In this document: in pieces, positions 36,694 through 48,187 of the stretch | Position numbering within the stretch: the first letter of the stretch is position 1 | How the letters are laid out: every line of letters starts with the position of its first letter | Assembly (NCBI RefSeq): GCF_000344685.1 | Contig: NW_006920415.1 | Location: 632,545-696,544 of the forward strand | Direction: 5' to 3' | Length of the DNA: 64,000 nt | Origin: Gloeophyllum trabeum ATCC 11539 | Taxonomy: Eukaryota; Basidiomycota; Agaricomycetes; Gloeophyllales; Gloeophyllaceae | Notes under the pieces: model-generated | Database searches by the model: none | What the model was told of the DNA's origin: nothing | Seen by the model: the letters and a program-made list of their open reading frames with translations, nothing else | Position numbers and translations under genes: made by a program

Positions 36694-37168
36694 CTATTTC
36701 TTGCTGGAGATCTCGGAGTGCTCCTGCTCGAGTTGAGCCTGCATGGACGGATCAGACAGTAGCCCTGCCCGACCAAAGGGTTGTACTCACCAGCTCCTGC
36801 CTCTTCTTCTCGATCTTGTACATTTTTAGTTGAAGTAATGATGCCTATGCATATATTGGCGATACCCACCTGCTCCCTGAGCTTCTTCAACTGCTCGGCC
36901 TCATGTTGCCTGGCGTACTGATCTGTGGTACTGCCATTAGGCATCATACAAGCAATATAGGCGGGGGAACCGACCTTCATGAGCCCTCTCCTTCTTGCTA
37001 AAATGAGGCATACACTCAGTATCAGACACTTCCCGGACGTCCGTCTACTCACCTGAACTCCTTCGATTGCGCGGTGCTGCCCTCGACGCGGCCGGTCGAG
37101 TATGCAGCCCTCAGCACCGTCGACGAGAAAGCGGGCAGGCGACGCGGAACAGCGATTCTGGCAAGCAT
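36694..37168 (-). CDS. INH1: Mitochondrial F1Fo-ATPase inhibitor (IF1 family)
   Basis: Binds F1-ATPase in the matrix and blocks ATP hydrolysis when the proton gradient collapses. Five short exons (37168-37053, 36997-36975, 36922-36870, 36814-36791, 36738-36694) total 261 nt, giving 86 residues. The N-terminus (MLARIAVPRRLPAFSS) is a mitochondrial presequence. The inhibitory stretch reads FSKKERAHEDQYARQHE and matches the IF1 core (F-x-K-[RK]-E-x-A-x-E). The rest is coiled coil (AEQLKKLREQIEKKRQE, then LAQLEQEHSEISSKK). Exons 2 and 4 are 23 and 24 nt. All introns have GT-AG ends with good donors. It lies divergently next to the ATP synthase subunit h gene. Confidence 0.92.
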
Positions 37169-37338
37169 GTCGTCGGATGAGATGTGATGTGTGTATGCAG
37201 ACTGCAGTCAAGTCTCGGTGGGTGTCTTATATTCGGGTCGAACGCGTCCCGACGCCTCGGCAAGGCCAGGCAAGGTCGTGACGTCGAGCCCGGGCGTGAC
37301 CATAAACCGTCACGTCACCCCTTCACTTTCTTGCAACG
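37169..37338. promoter_or_regulatory. 170-bp shared promoter region of INH1 and ATP14
   Basis: Separates the divergent start codons of an ATP synthase subunit gene and the ATP synthase inhibitor gene. It is GC-rich and contains TGACGTC at 37279-37285 and the inverted core ACGTCA at 37312-37317, resembling bZIP/CRE-type sites. No protein binding is shown. Confidence 0.6.
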
Positions 37339-37906
37339 ATGAGCGCCGTCCTCAGGCAGGCTGCGACTGCAGTACGTGTTTCATTCCAGCTGAAAGGCCG
37401 TGTAATTTCTAACATTGCGCTGCAAAGGCTCGTTCCACCGCCCGGTTCAACGCGCGTGCGTTGTCGACGTCCCCCGTCTCCCGCAAAGGTATGTTGCGCC
37501 AGTTGGCATGCAAGCGGATGCCAGTCACCGACGAGATATGGGGCGGTTGTTAGACTTGGTGCAGGAAATTTATGTCAAGGAGATCAAATCATACAAGGCC
37601 CCGCCTCTGGTACGTCCTTAGTTTACAGCCGTAGCATCCCTGAAATAACATTCGTCCTCCGGTCAGCCCAAGGACGCCCACGTCGGCCATGTAAAACCCT
37701 TCTCTGCACCCAGCGCACCGAAGCCCCCCACAGTCCCCGCAGACCTCGCATCAGAGCTCTCGGCTTACGACGCGCAGGAGCCCGTCAAGGAGGCGTCCAA
37801 GGCCCCGGCCGCGGCTGCCTCTACGGAAGAAGTCGGAACTGGTGCAGACGCCTTCCTCGCATTCCTCGAGGCCGATCCTCCCAAGGGAGAGGAGGCACAC
37901 CACTAG
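37339..37906 (+). CDS. ATP14: Mitochondrial F1Fo-ATP synthase subunit h
   Basis: A peripheral-stalk subunit of the mitochondrial ATP synthase. Four exons (37339-37371, 37428-37488, 37536-37609, 37667-37906) give 135 residues. The N-terminus MSAVLRQAATAARSTARF is a typical mitochondrial presequence. The conserved block is LLDLVQEIYVKEIKSYKAPP, split by an intron from PKDAHVGHVKPFSAPSAP, followed by an acidic, alanine-rich tail ending in PPKGEEAHH. Splice sites are confirmed by the restored D and P codons at the junctions. It forms a divergent pair with the ATPase inhibitor gene. Confidence 0.88.
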
Positions 37907-38243
37907 ATGGCGTTCAGAAGTTGGTGGTTGTGCAGTATAGTGCTGGTGAATGTTGTCTTGTGACGTCTGGGACCGCTGTCTTGCAATAGATGCAACCTTT
38001 TCTAGCCTTCATATCGTTCGCGTCTCTGCTCCCACTGGCATTTGAGAAGTGTCCTGATTATTGCATTTTTCATGCAGTGAAGTCTAATCAACCCATTGCT
38101 AATAAAGTTACAATATAAAGCAATGCCAGTGTGGTACCAGTAGATAAAATGCAAGTGCGCCGATATATGCTACAATGCGTCTGAAAGCGGGGAGTGTTGC
38201 GATGCGATATTAATATGCGAAAGCGTAGACAGCCATCCTGAAT
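37907..38243. other. Intergenic between convergent ATP14 and RPO41
   Basis: AT-rich 3' flanks of both genes. Nothing else is seen. Confidence 0.5.
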
Positions 38244-41200
38244 CTATGAGAAGAAGTAGAGGGACTTCTTGATCGTGTTGACGTCGAAAGAGCCTTTCTC
38301 CGGGACTGGAGGGATGAGGTCGGTAACATCGATGTAGACCTTCGAGTAGGGGGTCACGCGGTTGCGCCGCTTCACATGCGCAACTTCGAGGGCTTCTTCC
38401 AAGTTTTGAGGACCGTTCGACTCCGACGCTTCGACATCGTCGACATCTTCGACCGCGTCTTCATCCTCCTCGCGGGCTTCAGCAGCCTCTGCCGCGATGG
38501 CCTTCTCTGACAATTCCAGGATCTCCGGTATTTTGACACCCATTTGCTTGAGTTTCTTAGTGACGCTAGTACCCCTGAGGGAGAGCAGCGGAATTTTGAA
38601 CCCTTGATAACGGACCATAAGCTGGAAAGAAGCAAGTTAGATTGATGAGGATGATTAAAAGACGCAAAACATACCTCTGCACGGAGCTTCTTCAGTACCT
38701 CACCGGTGTGAAGTTCAACGAAAGTCTCTCGGATGAGGGCAGACATGCGATCAATATCGCACGCATGTGTCCAATACGAGTCATGAACCGACGCGAACGT
38801 GATGTCTTCGTCTCTGCACCGCAAGGCCGTCTTCATCATGTGGGACGCATCCAGACTGTGGATGAAGTTGGGAGGGAACGCCGAGGCCTGCTTCATCGAG
38901 TTCACCTCCGACGGGGAGTTGGGGTCGGAGATATAGACGGACTGCAGAGAAGTCATGATCTGCTTCCTCTTCGTCTTCCTGTACGGCTGGACGATAGGCA
39001 GATTCATCGGCGACGTCCAGATCATGCTGGACATCTGCTCTTTCTTGACCCGGTTACCCTGCTTCTTCTGCCCGCTCTTCGTAATCAGGTCCTTCGAGGC
39101 GTCTTCGATGCGGTTGGGTGGGATGGACTTCGTAATGAGGCGAGCGACCATATTGAGCCAGACCTGGATGTCCTTCGCGCCTGAAAACAGATCTCCGATA
39201 GCACTGAGGACTTTCTTCGCGAGGTATGCAGAAGCCGGCCAGCATTCTTCCTCAGGCAATTCACCCTTGTCCTTCAGCTGCTTCTCGATCTGCTCTCTGG
39301 CGCCAACGAAAGTGACGCCGTACACAGTGGTCATGACTGTTTGCTTTACGACCTTCCGAGATACCTTGCCAGCGAGCAGGGCAGCGTACTTCTCAGTGTC
39401 CTTTTCCTCCTGGAGCGATTTCTCCACCATGTCCGCGACGTAGGTGTACACATCGGAAGGCCGATCCGTGACATCCAAGTTGACTTGTTTCGCACCCTTC
39501 TCGTCACCTCCGAGAGCAGCATAATGTTGCAGACCGTTGCAAGTCCCGTCCTGGTGCACTGGCAGAGATGATTCGAAGGCTAGCGGGTCTCCGGATTCAA
39601 GGGCGGCGCGCAACTCCATACAGGCCGCCAGACACTGCCACGGGTCGTCAGCCTTTGTCCACCACCTACGGCCCTCTAGCGGTCTCTCAGCGGAGTCGTA
39701 AATGTCGTCCAGGTGTTGCTCTGTAAATATTGCACGATCGTCGAAGTTGCCCTTGTCATAACCGTACAAGTTCGCTAAGTGAATCTTGAGCCATCGCAGC
39801 CCGCGCGCACCAAGAGGCTTCGCTTCGCCGAACTTGAGCAGCCCACGACTCAAGTCGTCGCCGATGTGACTCAGGTGAGGAGGCATAGGGTACGCGCGAC
39901 CGCGGAAGTCGATGTTGTGAGGGAAGTAGAACGTATCTCCAAGGAAGGTGCGCGCGATCTCGATCCTGTAGTTCACACTGCACCGCTCCGAATGATTGTT
40001 GGCCTTCGCCTGGTGATACCCTCGGACGCGAGTCAGGTACACATTCCTTGCCTTAGGGTTCGTCTCCCAATCCGAGGGTTTCTCGGGCTCGGGTTGATCA
40101 TAGGTAGCGGCAGGGATCTTCCCGAACCTCTCACCAGAGTTCCATACCTTGAGCACGACATCGAACACGGGCCTGTTGACTACCCAGGGAGTCGATCCCA
40201 GCACGTCCAGGGCCGCGAAAATCAGCTCGATCTTCCCTTGCTTAGCCGCTTCCCGGAGGTGGATTTCCTGCTCCTGGGACTCCTTGAAGCGCATGGCTTT
40301 GGCTAAGGTCGGTTGCAAATTAGTTACGGGTAGTTATGACTGAAATCGAAGGTAGACTCACACTTGATGTGGAAGTAACCCCCGTCATTGTAATCCAACC
40401 AAGGCTTGGGCTTCACAAGCATGGGCAAACTGCGTGGTGGAACCGTATCCCTGATGTCATCTCCGGCAAGTCGCTCGGCGACCACAGAGTTCAGCTTGAT
40501 AACACCCAACTTGTGCCCATGCACGTATTCATAGGAATGGAAGAACGCAGGCTGCTCTTCCGAACTGTCAAAGGTAAGCAGACAGTGAGTTAAAAGACGA
40601 CCATGCGACACCGACAGATCAACTTACACTTCCTGTCCAGTGGCTTTGTCTGACGCCGTCCGTGTCACAGTAGCGACGTCGATCAAGTTATCCACCAAGA
40701 AGCTTCCCACCCGCACCCTCAGCATTGCGGGCCACTCCGCCGTCCATTCCTCCATATCCTCCATATACTTCCTCGCCGCCACCCGACGCGCATACAGATC
40801 CTGGTACCCCTGGCCTGTGAAGAACGCTACCTGCCCAGGACGTAGTGTATGCTGCGGCACCGAGATGTTATTCTTCTTCCTTGTCTCTGCGTGGTACTCG
40901 TTCTCCACCGCGCCGCCGACGGTCAGCAGCGCCCGGGCGGTCTTCATCCCGTCAGTGACGCCACCCGTCCCGCTCATCCGCATGAGCTCCAGGATTGTGA
41001 TCAGCGAGAGCTTCTCTGGCTTGAGCAGCTGCAGAAACGGGCCCAGCCACTGCTTCTCGTTCGAGCGCTTGTCCGACATCTTCTCGCGCTCGTGCTCAAT
41101 GAGCGCGTTGATCTCTGTCTGCAGCCGCTCCTGGAGCTTCTGGTGCCACTCCCACATCCACGCCTGCAGTCCATGCCGTGTCAGCGCCATGTCCTTGATG

Positions 41201-42355
41201 CCCAATTCCGCGAGCATCTCCGCCTGCCGCGCAAGACGCTCACGCGCAACGTCTATCGCGGAGTCTTCGAGCACCTTCTGTCGCGTACTAATATCCTCAG
41301 GCAAGATCTGCCGCGCGAGCTTGACCCGCGCAAGGTGTTTGCGCAGGAGGTCGAGGTTGAAAGGCACTTCCATTTGCTCGGTCGTGGAAGGCGACACTTC
41401 GTCAGATTCCTCAGCGGCAGCGTCGACCTTCCGTCGCATCACTGGCATGGCCTCTGGAACGCCTGCGAATGGGTCAGGGGAGGTAGCGACTGTCTCGGCC
41501 TCCCGCAGCTCGGAAATGACCCGCTGTCTGTTCTGTTCTACTGCTGCAGTGAGTACTAGCTGGGTAATTTTCTTAGCCTCTTCGGAGGACTGGATCGCTG
41601 GGTCGGATACCACTGCAAGCGCCGAGATATTATGATCGTCTAACATAGCGACTAGAGCAGAAGGAGAGGGGAGTTGTAGAAACGATGATGATGATAGTTC
41701 TGTGCCGAATCTATTACAATCGACTGAGTATCACGGCGACTGTTAGGTTGCACACGACTCACCGTGACCAAGCGAGCAACATGGGAGCGTAAGATCCCGC
41801 TGTGGATCGTACCCTATCCTTCCCCTCCTGCATATCACTAAAGAGCTGTATAGCATCGCCCAACCACTTATCCCGTTCCTCAGCATTTGTGGTGGCCATG
41901 TTGACATACGCATTGAGGAAAGCATTGAATAAGCGGGGCTCAAGGACCGGGTCGCCTCGCCGCTGCTCTCGCAGCAGGTGGAATATCTTTTGTGCCCTCG
42001 GCAGCGCGCCAATCTTGAGACATGCATCCATGACCGCTAACGAATCCTGCGTGGGCGAATCCGTGAAGTAGAAGTCATTGATGGGAGAGCGCGGAGCATC
42101 GTCGGGGAGGGGCGTCGGAAGGATCGTGTATTGCGAGCTCCGGCTCTTGAAGCCTTGCAATTCAGAAGAGAAGGAATTCTCTGGTCGCGGAGGCAGGAAT
42201 GCTGGATAGCTCTCATTTGGCACCTGCGCCGTTGCGAGGGCCGGAGCGTCCACTCTTTTTGAAGGAGACGAGTAGAACCGAGCAGGACGGGGCAGGCATT
42301 GTCGAGAGTACGGCAGCAAAGTCGTCTCTAGCCTGCGAGCAGTCCTGGGTATCAT
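38244..42355 (-). CDS. RPO41: Mitochondrial DNA-directed RNA polymerase
   Basis: Single-subunit T7-type polymerase that transcribes the mitochondrial genome. ATG at 42355 (MIPRTARRLETTLLPYSRQ) gives an arginine-rich presequence; another in-frame ATG lies 63 nt upstream. The N-terminal part contains helical PPR-like sequence (SLAVMDACLKIGALPRAQKI). An intron at about 41707-41765 joins it to the long exon 40627-41705, a further intron precedes 40575, and another lies near 40320-40360. The catalytic half shows FPHNIDFRGRAYPMP, HQDGTCNGLQHYAALGGD (first catalytic Asp), RKVVKQTVMTTVYGVTF (O-helix region), FPPNFIHSLDASHMM and FASVHDSYWTHACD (second catalytic Asp). The C-terminus ends KKSLYFFS. An acidic insertion near the end (EAREEDEDAVEDVDDVEASE) is a lineage feature. 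Overall length of about 1,300 residues is normal. Confidence 0.94.
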
Positions 42356-43124
42356 CGTCGTCGTAGAGGTCAAGGTAAAGACTGCCAGACAAGCTGCAGC
42401 TATTTTTCTGTATTCCAAACCGGGATATACTTAAGCGCCCGGCAATATTACGAACCGGCAAAGTCCGGGTGTTGTCTTTTCCTCAGTTGACATTGAGTTG
42501 ACAGCAGTCCTTCATGATCAGTTCTGAGTTCATTCGACTCAAATTTCATCTGCGAGGCCCGTGATCTTTCAGTGCTGACTGACCAGGTGAACGGCAACAG
42601 TCTACATAGATGATGGGAATAAAGATGCTCTCGTCGCAGCTCGATTCCTCGACGACCAGGTAGAGGAACTTTGAGCTGTTGGAAGCGCCTGAAACGTGCC
42701 ACAGAAAACCTTACCAGACGACTTGGAACAGCTGGCGGGAGATATGAGCATAGTGGTGAGCTTACAGCTTAAGCAGGAAAGATTGGAATCCTTTTTAGAC
42801 TTGTTCCTTTACTTGAGGGTTCACCTATCTGATCAGCCAAAACATACGAACTCATGCCGAGGAAAGGAGTGTGACATGCGACTCTGTTCTCCTCAGATTT
42901 CCTTACAAACCCTGACCCTGACGGGCTCTGTAGCTAACGTATGCAGACGATATGTAAGTCGGATCAATACAGATATTCAGTGTTCAAGCAAAGCGGACGT
43001 ACCAGCAACCGCAATGTCAGTCATGTAAGCAGCCATCTCCCAGCCCTCGTCTCTCATCTTCTCTTACCTCCGCATATCCATCCGCCAATCAACCTCTCCG
43101 CACTCAAGGCAGCCCTCTCCTGAC
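42356..43124. other. Intergenic, about 0.77 kb
   Basis: No gene or repeat is recognised. It holds the promoter of RPO41 and the 3' flank of the broken DUF4470-family gene. Confidence 0.45.
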
Positions 43125-45455
43125 TCAAGAGAATCTGCAGCGCGGCAACGCATCTTCTTTGAGGACCAAGCCGATTTGATGTGCAATATCTTCTGCCTCG
43201 TACTCCGGCGACGGTTTGTAGAACAGTAAGCCCACGACCGCTACGTGCGGCGAAGCCAGCTTTGCCCAATACCGCACGAACTTGTGTTTCCTCGTATCGA
43301 CGACTTTCAGGCCAGTGGCTTTGTACGTCCGTATATCAGCGAAGGTAGGGAAAGCACTCGGCAGCCTCAAGGAGAACGGGAGTGCCTGGGGGCAGCTGGC
43401 GATAATCACTTCAAAATCCGCATGCCAGGGCAGAAGGTCCGTCTTCCTGTGCTCCTCCCGCCTGCGGACCTCCGTAATGGGAATCGGCAATCGCTCAAGG
43501 TAAGGACGAATGTTCGTAGTTATATCATCCGCGAGGATAGTCGCGATGAAATCCGCAATCCAATGGGACGGAAAACCAACTTTCTGCAGATGAACCAGCA
43601 GGCCTACGAATGCGCCGAGATTGTTCGGGAGGTTGATACGACGAGGCATATCGAGCGGGATACCGTTCGCCAACGTACAGAAGAGAACCCAGGTCAACCA
43701 AATAATCAGTTCCTCTCGCCTGGCGAGCTTGTCGAGGGGTAGAGGGTACTGCAGGGGAGCCATCCGCACGACGTCCGTCAGAGGACCGGTCCCCACAAAT
43801 CGGCAGCCCAGGAAGCGGGGGACATCGCGGGGATGTAGAAGAGTGTAACTATAGTAGGATGTTAGATAATTGGATGTGTTGGCTCAGGCGAACCTACTTG
43901 TGGCGATAGACCTAAAAGCAATCCCGTTGAGCAAGCAGTGGAACGCCACGAAAGCTTCCGGGATGTTTTCCAAGCTAGGGAGAGTTCATATAGCTGCATT
44001 CAGGATCCCACCTGTGTAGTCTCTGCTTTGCCGAACTTTCAATCAGCGCGATGGGTCTCCGAAAGGGCTCTAGTCAAACCTACGGGACATTACTGAGCCA
44101 CATCCTCGAGTACGCCCTCGGGAAGTGAGTCGGCCGGTCCTCCATTCGCCCAGCAGTAAGCTTCGGGAGGTCAGTGATCACCTCGCCAATGCAAGTCATT
44201 GCATGATCTCGATCGTAATTTTGTCGCCCATATCCTTCAGTGCATCTACCACCCCATCGAAGAACCTCGAGACATGGTAAACAACGGAGATTCAGTACCG
44301 ACGTCTCTCGGCTTGAATCTCAGGTAGTCTCTGTTGAAGGCCGCGAATTGGAGCGGAGTGCCGAAGGGGTTGGAGGGCAGGGCCGGGTAGCCATCCATCT
44401 CGAGAGTGCTGCACTCTATCGCGTAGCGGTCCTGCGAGGTGCATGTTCGCATGCGAATCAGAGATTTGCCCTCGGCGTGAACATGATCTCTGCGCATATA
44501 CTCACGAAGAGAGTTGGGTTCGGCTTATAGTGCTCTTTCACGTAGTCCCGAGCCCGATGCCACGCCTAAGCACGCTTAATTAGTACTTGACCTGACAACA
44601 GCGCAATGACGATGACTCACCCCGGTCCCCGGAGGAGGCTGGACACCAGGAGGGGGCTCACGGATATAAGATCCGAGATACTTGTCCCCCAGCGTCTGGG
44701 GCGGACACAGTCCGCGACCCACATGTACCACCTCCCCTCGAACTCGAACCAGCCTCGATGATCGGGGCAGCGTAGCGGCCATCCTCCTGGCCGATCGCGG
44801 CTCTCTCGGTCATTATTGGGTCCGGCTCAAAGTCGTGCATCGGCAGGAGCGTCGGGGTGGACTTGGCGAGCGGCTGGGACCAGTATTCGAGCGCAAGAGG
44901 ACCCTAGGGGTGCTCAACAACTGATTGTTCGGATCGATCGTTTGTGCAGGAAATCCAAAACAAGCTCACTGCCAAATCCGCTGCGCAACAAAGATGGACT
45001 CAATGAACTGCATTTGCCGTCCCTTTTCCAGCCGCTTGCAGATCGTTAGGCCATCACTTCAGAGAATCACATATAGTCGGAGTGTGTCGGACATGGTGCC
45101 AGGGACGTCCCAGGAATTAAAAGAAGTCCAAATGGTCTGATATTGGGGTCCTGCGGACTTGAATTCACCTCTCCGACATGGTCCGACTGTAAATGATTTT
45201 CAAGAAACGGGCCCATCGAACTGCAAACGGCTGTCAAACCCCACTTACCGTGAGATTGTATGCGCGAGCGACCGCGAACGATATGGGTGCTTTGAATAAT
45301 TCCCGTCGGTCACTTTACTTTTGCTCGTCGTTTTTGGACGACGTCTGACCGTTTTGGGTTGCTGCACAAATGATCCAAACGATTAATTATTGAGCACCCC
45401 TACTCACCGAAAAGATCTGGTACATATGTTCATGCCAAGACGCCTCATACGTCAG
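43125..45455 (-). pseudogene. C-terminal half of a TPR/DUF4470-family gene, frameshifted
   Basis: Read from 45455 downward: YEASWHEHMYQIFS, a 504-nt intron, GPLALEYWSQPLAKSTPTLL, PPQTLGDKYLGSYIREPPPG, AWHRARDYVKEHYKPNPTLF, RMRTCTSQDRYAIECSTLEM, DRPTHFPRAYSRMWLSNVP, IPEAFVAFHCLLNGIAFRS and finally LANGIPLDMPRRINLPNNLG to a stop at 43125. The order matches, from memory, the C-terminal part of agaricomycete DUF4470-type proteins, whose function is unknown. Frame is lost near 44750, around 44190-44260, and by a TAG after MWLSNVP near 44090. No N-terminal half lies upstream; a Tc1-like element starts 34 bp away. A matching N-terminal half is on the other strand at 50-51.4 kb. Confidence 0.6.
44904..45407 (-). 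mobile_element. Inverted-repeat element that coincides with an intron
   Basis: The plus-strand left end TAGGGGTGCTCAACAA (from 44905) is mirrored by TTGAGCACCCCTA ending at 45402, and the similarity continues inward for about 40 bp with gaps. Read on the minus strand, the donor GTGAGTA starts at 45407 and the acceptor CCCCTAG ends at 44904, so the two element termini form the splice-site regions of a 504-nt phase-0 intron in the DUF4470-type gene. TAGGGGTGC-type ends resemble hAT, but no 8-bp duplication is seen; TA at both ends is the alternative. Confidence 0.65.
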
Positions 45456-45489
45456 TCAATCATGAACTGCTGCCATTGGCTCGGCAATA

Positions 45490-46091
45490 CAGTCGTTTGC
45501 ATATGAAACCGAAAATCGGGTTTCCGTGAGCATTGTTTGTTCGAGCCAAATATACCCATATGCAGTAATGCGAGATGGCTTCTTGTGACTGTGTGACTCT
45601 GTAGACTGCAGCCCGCCCTCAGGCTGACAAACTGCATGTGCTGTGTAGTCTGTTGTAGACTCGATCTCGTAGCTCATCAAGGTAGATAGCAGGCTCTCCC
45701 TCAATAACTGATCGCACGAAGTTCAATCCTGCATGTCCAGAGTGCGCGGCCGGCCTCGAGGTCTAGCATTCGGGTTGATGACTGTGCCGTATTCCGTGTA
45801 GAGTCGGAGAACTTCGAAGACTGTGCTTATGCTGCATCCTGCAAGCTCAGAAATCACTCAGAGTGTCTTGTTTTGCTCATGGCGCCAGACAATGATACGT
45901 TCACGTAGTTGTCGAGTGAGGTGAACCATGGTACCAGCCAGTCGATACTTCAAGTTCGAGACGTCGATGAATGCGATCTGACAGTCACGCAGTCACAAGA
46001 AGCCATCTCGCATTACTGCATATGGGTATATTTGGCTCGAACAAACAATGCTCACGGAAACCCGATTTTCGGTTTCATATGCAAACGACTG
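45490..46091. mobile_element. Tc1/mariner-type element with ~108-bp terminal inverted repeats
   Basis: A 602-bp unit flanked by TA (45488-45489 and 46092-46093). The ends begin CAGTCGTTTGCATATGAAAC, and about 108 bases at the left are mirrored at the right with a single mismatch. A start of CAGT and a TA target are characteristic of Tc1-like elements. The interior retains only the N-terminal part of a transposase, so it is a deleted, non-autonomous copy. Near-identity of the long repeats suggests recent mobilisation or gene conversion. Confidence 0.9.
45645..45930 (-). pseudogene. Tc1-like transposase relic (N-terminal DNA-binding part)
   Basis: ATG at 45930 starts MVHLTRQLRERIIVWRHEQN, then a TGA at 45858-45860. 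The frame continues with a helix-turn-helix (ISELAGCSISTVFEVLRLY) and the GRPR-type linker in NARPRGRPRTLDMQD. A frameshift at about 45725 leads to NFVRSVIEGEPAIYLDELRD. This is the paired-like DNA-binding half of a fungal Tc1 transposase. The DDE catalytic domain is absent. Confidence 0.85.
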
Positions 46092-46431
46092 TAAGCGGAC
46101 GTTGCGTCTCGCAGTGGTGTGGCACCTACCCTGTTTGGCATGCCATCAGCGATTGAGAGAGTCAGAGCCGCAAGCTGTATTCGGTTCTTTTCGGTTTCGA
46201 CAGAATCACCTTCCCTAACCTTTTTCATCAAACGCGCATATAGCAAAGAACATCACAATTACTGGTACAACTGAATGCATCGCGACATGAATTCACACAT
46301 GGTCAAACCATGCACGAATGCCCGGGCACCAAGTAGAATGTCCTTCAATGATAGATCTTTCTACGTACTTCGTCATGCTTTGTCCCTCGAGCCCTGAGCA
46401 GAATAAACCAGTCAATTCGTTACCAAATGGT

Positions 46432-47545
46432 TCAGATCGTGCCCGACGTCTCCAGTGGAGTCTCCTCATAGCGAGGCAGAGGCTCGTGGATGCTACTGGC
46501 TTTGGAGTCGCCTGAGGACAACCTCTGGAGATCTACGTAGACGGTAAATCAGCGGGAGAACATATGAAGCACGTTCGATCTAGCTCGACACTTACCAGCT
46601 TTGTCCTCGAATTCTGCCATTTGGGCCTTTTCAGCGACTTTACTGTCATCATATTCTGGGAGATATCCCTGCTCCGAGTCGACCTTGAAGTCACCGCCCT
46701 TAAAGTCCGCAGCGGGGTGCAGCACAATGGCGTGGGCAACCGAGGTTGAGGGACCCGCGTAGACCGTCTGTGGCGGGGTGAGCGCCCTCGCCGACTCGGA
46801 CTGCGCTCGAGCCTTAGCCTTCCGGCTCACATACCATGCCCTCGAGAACAGCACAGTGGCCGCCATCATCATGAGCCACGCAAGCATCACGACCCATGGC
46901 GTGGCGCCCTGGTGAGCGTGGACCGTCGCGCTCTGCCACTGCGCCGCGTGCTTCTTCGCCTCCTTGACCATGAGGAAATCATAGATCATTGCGACAAGGA
47001 GGAATACCGACGCAAGCGCAGCGGCGACGGCATTGAACGGCGCCGCCGCCAGCCCGAAGCAGGAGCCGCGCAGGCCGGCGGCGAACCCGACAAGCGCGGG
47101 GATGGGCGCGAGGGCCATGGCGAGGACGTGGAAGACGCCCAGGACGAACATCATGTGCTGGGGAATAATATTGAAGTCACTGGCCCCCCTGCTTATGTCG
47201 CCGTCCACGAGCTCCGAATTCTCTGAAGGGGGCAGCACGGTCAATACGGGCGACTAGGCCTGGGTTAATGGACGTACTCAAGTTGAACCCCACCATGGGG
47301 CCCTCGCAGAATTTGTAGTGGTGCCAGTTAGTGAAGTTCCTGCAGTATCCCAGGATGTTTATCCAGCCGTGCCCATGGACGTCGGGGTAGACTGCATCTT
47401 GGGGGTAGTCCACATTGAGCTTGACGATGTACATGCTCTTGTCGCCGTTGGGGGTCTCGAAGCACACCCCGTACAGGAGGGCCGCGGAGACCATGGCCAA
47501 GAGCCATGCCGGCCAAGTATGCTTGAAGAAGTCGCGGGCAGCCAT
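46432..47545 (-). CDS. Four-helix membrane protein, SUR7/PalI-like
   Basis: ATG at 47545 gives MAARDFFKHTWPAWLLAMVS, entering the first membrane segment. An extracytoplasmic loop with cysteines and a GYCRNFTNWHHYKFCEG motif follows, interrupted by an intron near 47220-47275. Three more hydrophobic segments come next (MMFVLGVFHVLAMALAPIPA; ALASVFLLVAMIYDFLM; VVMLAWLMMMAATVLF). The cytoplasmic tail carries two Pro-x-Tyr/acidic motifs (YLPEYDD and LPRYEET). The last intron, near 46527-46594, joins DKAG to DLQRLSSGDSKAS, with the stop at 46432. The topology and loop suggest the SUR7/PalI family of cortical or pH-sensing membrane proteins; this is tentative. The PY-like motifs may recruit an ubiquitin-ligase adaptor. 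Confidence 0.62.
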
Positions 47546-48187
47546 GCTCGAGCTCCTACGCTGAGTCTGGAGAATCGTCAAGCCAAATACAATAGTAGTG
47601 TGGCCGGCCTGAGGGCGCACAGGCTTGCGCGGCTTATAACTTGCAGGCAATTACGGTAGCGGTATACATACCCGCCTTGGGAGTTGCGAGCGCCCTTCGG
47701 GATTCGGATGTATGTCATACCTTACATATATAGCCTGGAAGAGAAGCGGATAAGGCTGCAGGCCGGGGACCTGCAGGCGGACGGGGCTGTGAATCAGGTG
47801 CAGCTCGAGGCATCGACGCACAAATGGGCCGGTGATGGCGTGCCGTGTTGCGACCGCAACTCACGTATGAATCCTGTCATGCATCCGCACAACATTCGAA
47901 GGGGAGACGTTATCCCAGGTTGACAAAGGTAGGTGTAATCAGGTCCTCGTAAGGTCCGGAAGATGTCGGGTGATCCGAGCTCCCAGGGTCGGGAGCCATG
48001 CCACTATGCTTACCATCTGTCCTGCCCGTCTTCTGTTCTCCGTCTTCTGTCTAGCCATTCGAAATAAGATATTAGGACGTGGTTGTACATCATATCTTGC
48101 AAGACCCTCAGGGTATACATACACATTAATGAACAGAACAGAAACTCGATACACCTCCGTAATCCTAACCCTGGCTCACTCGTACAA
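47546..48187. other. Intergenic, about 0.64 kb
   Basis: No gene is recognised. It holds the promoter of the SUR7-like gene and the 3' flank of the next membrane-protein gene, both transcribed leftward. Confidence 0.45.
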
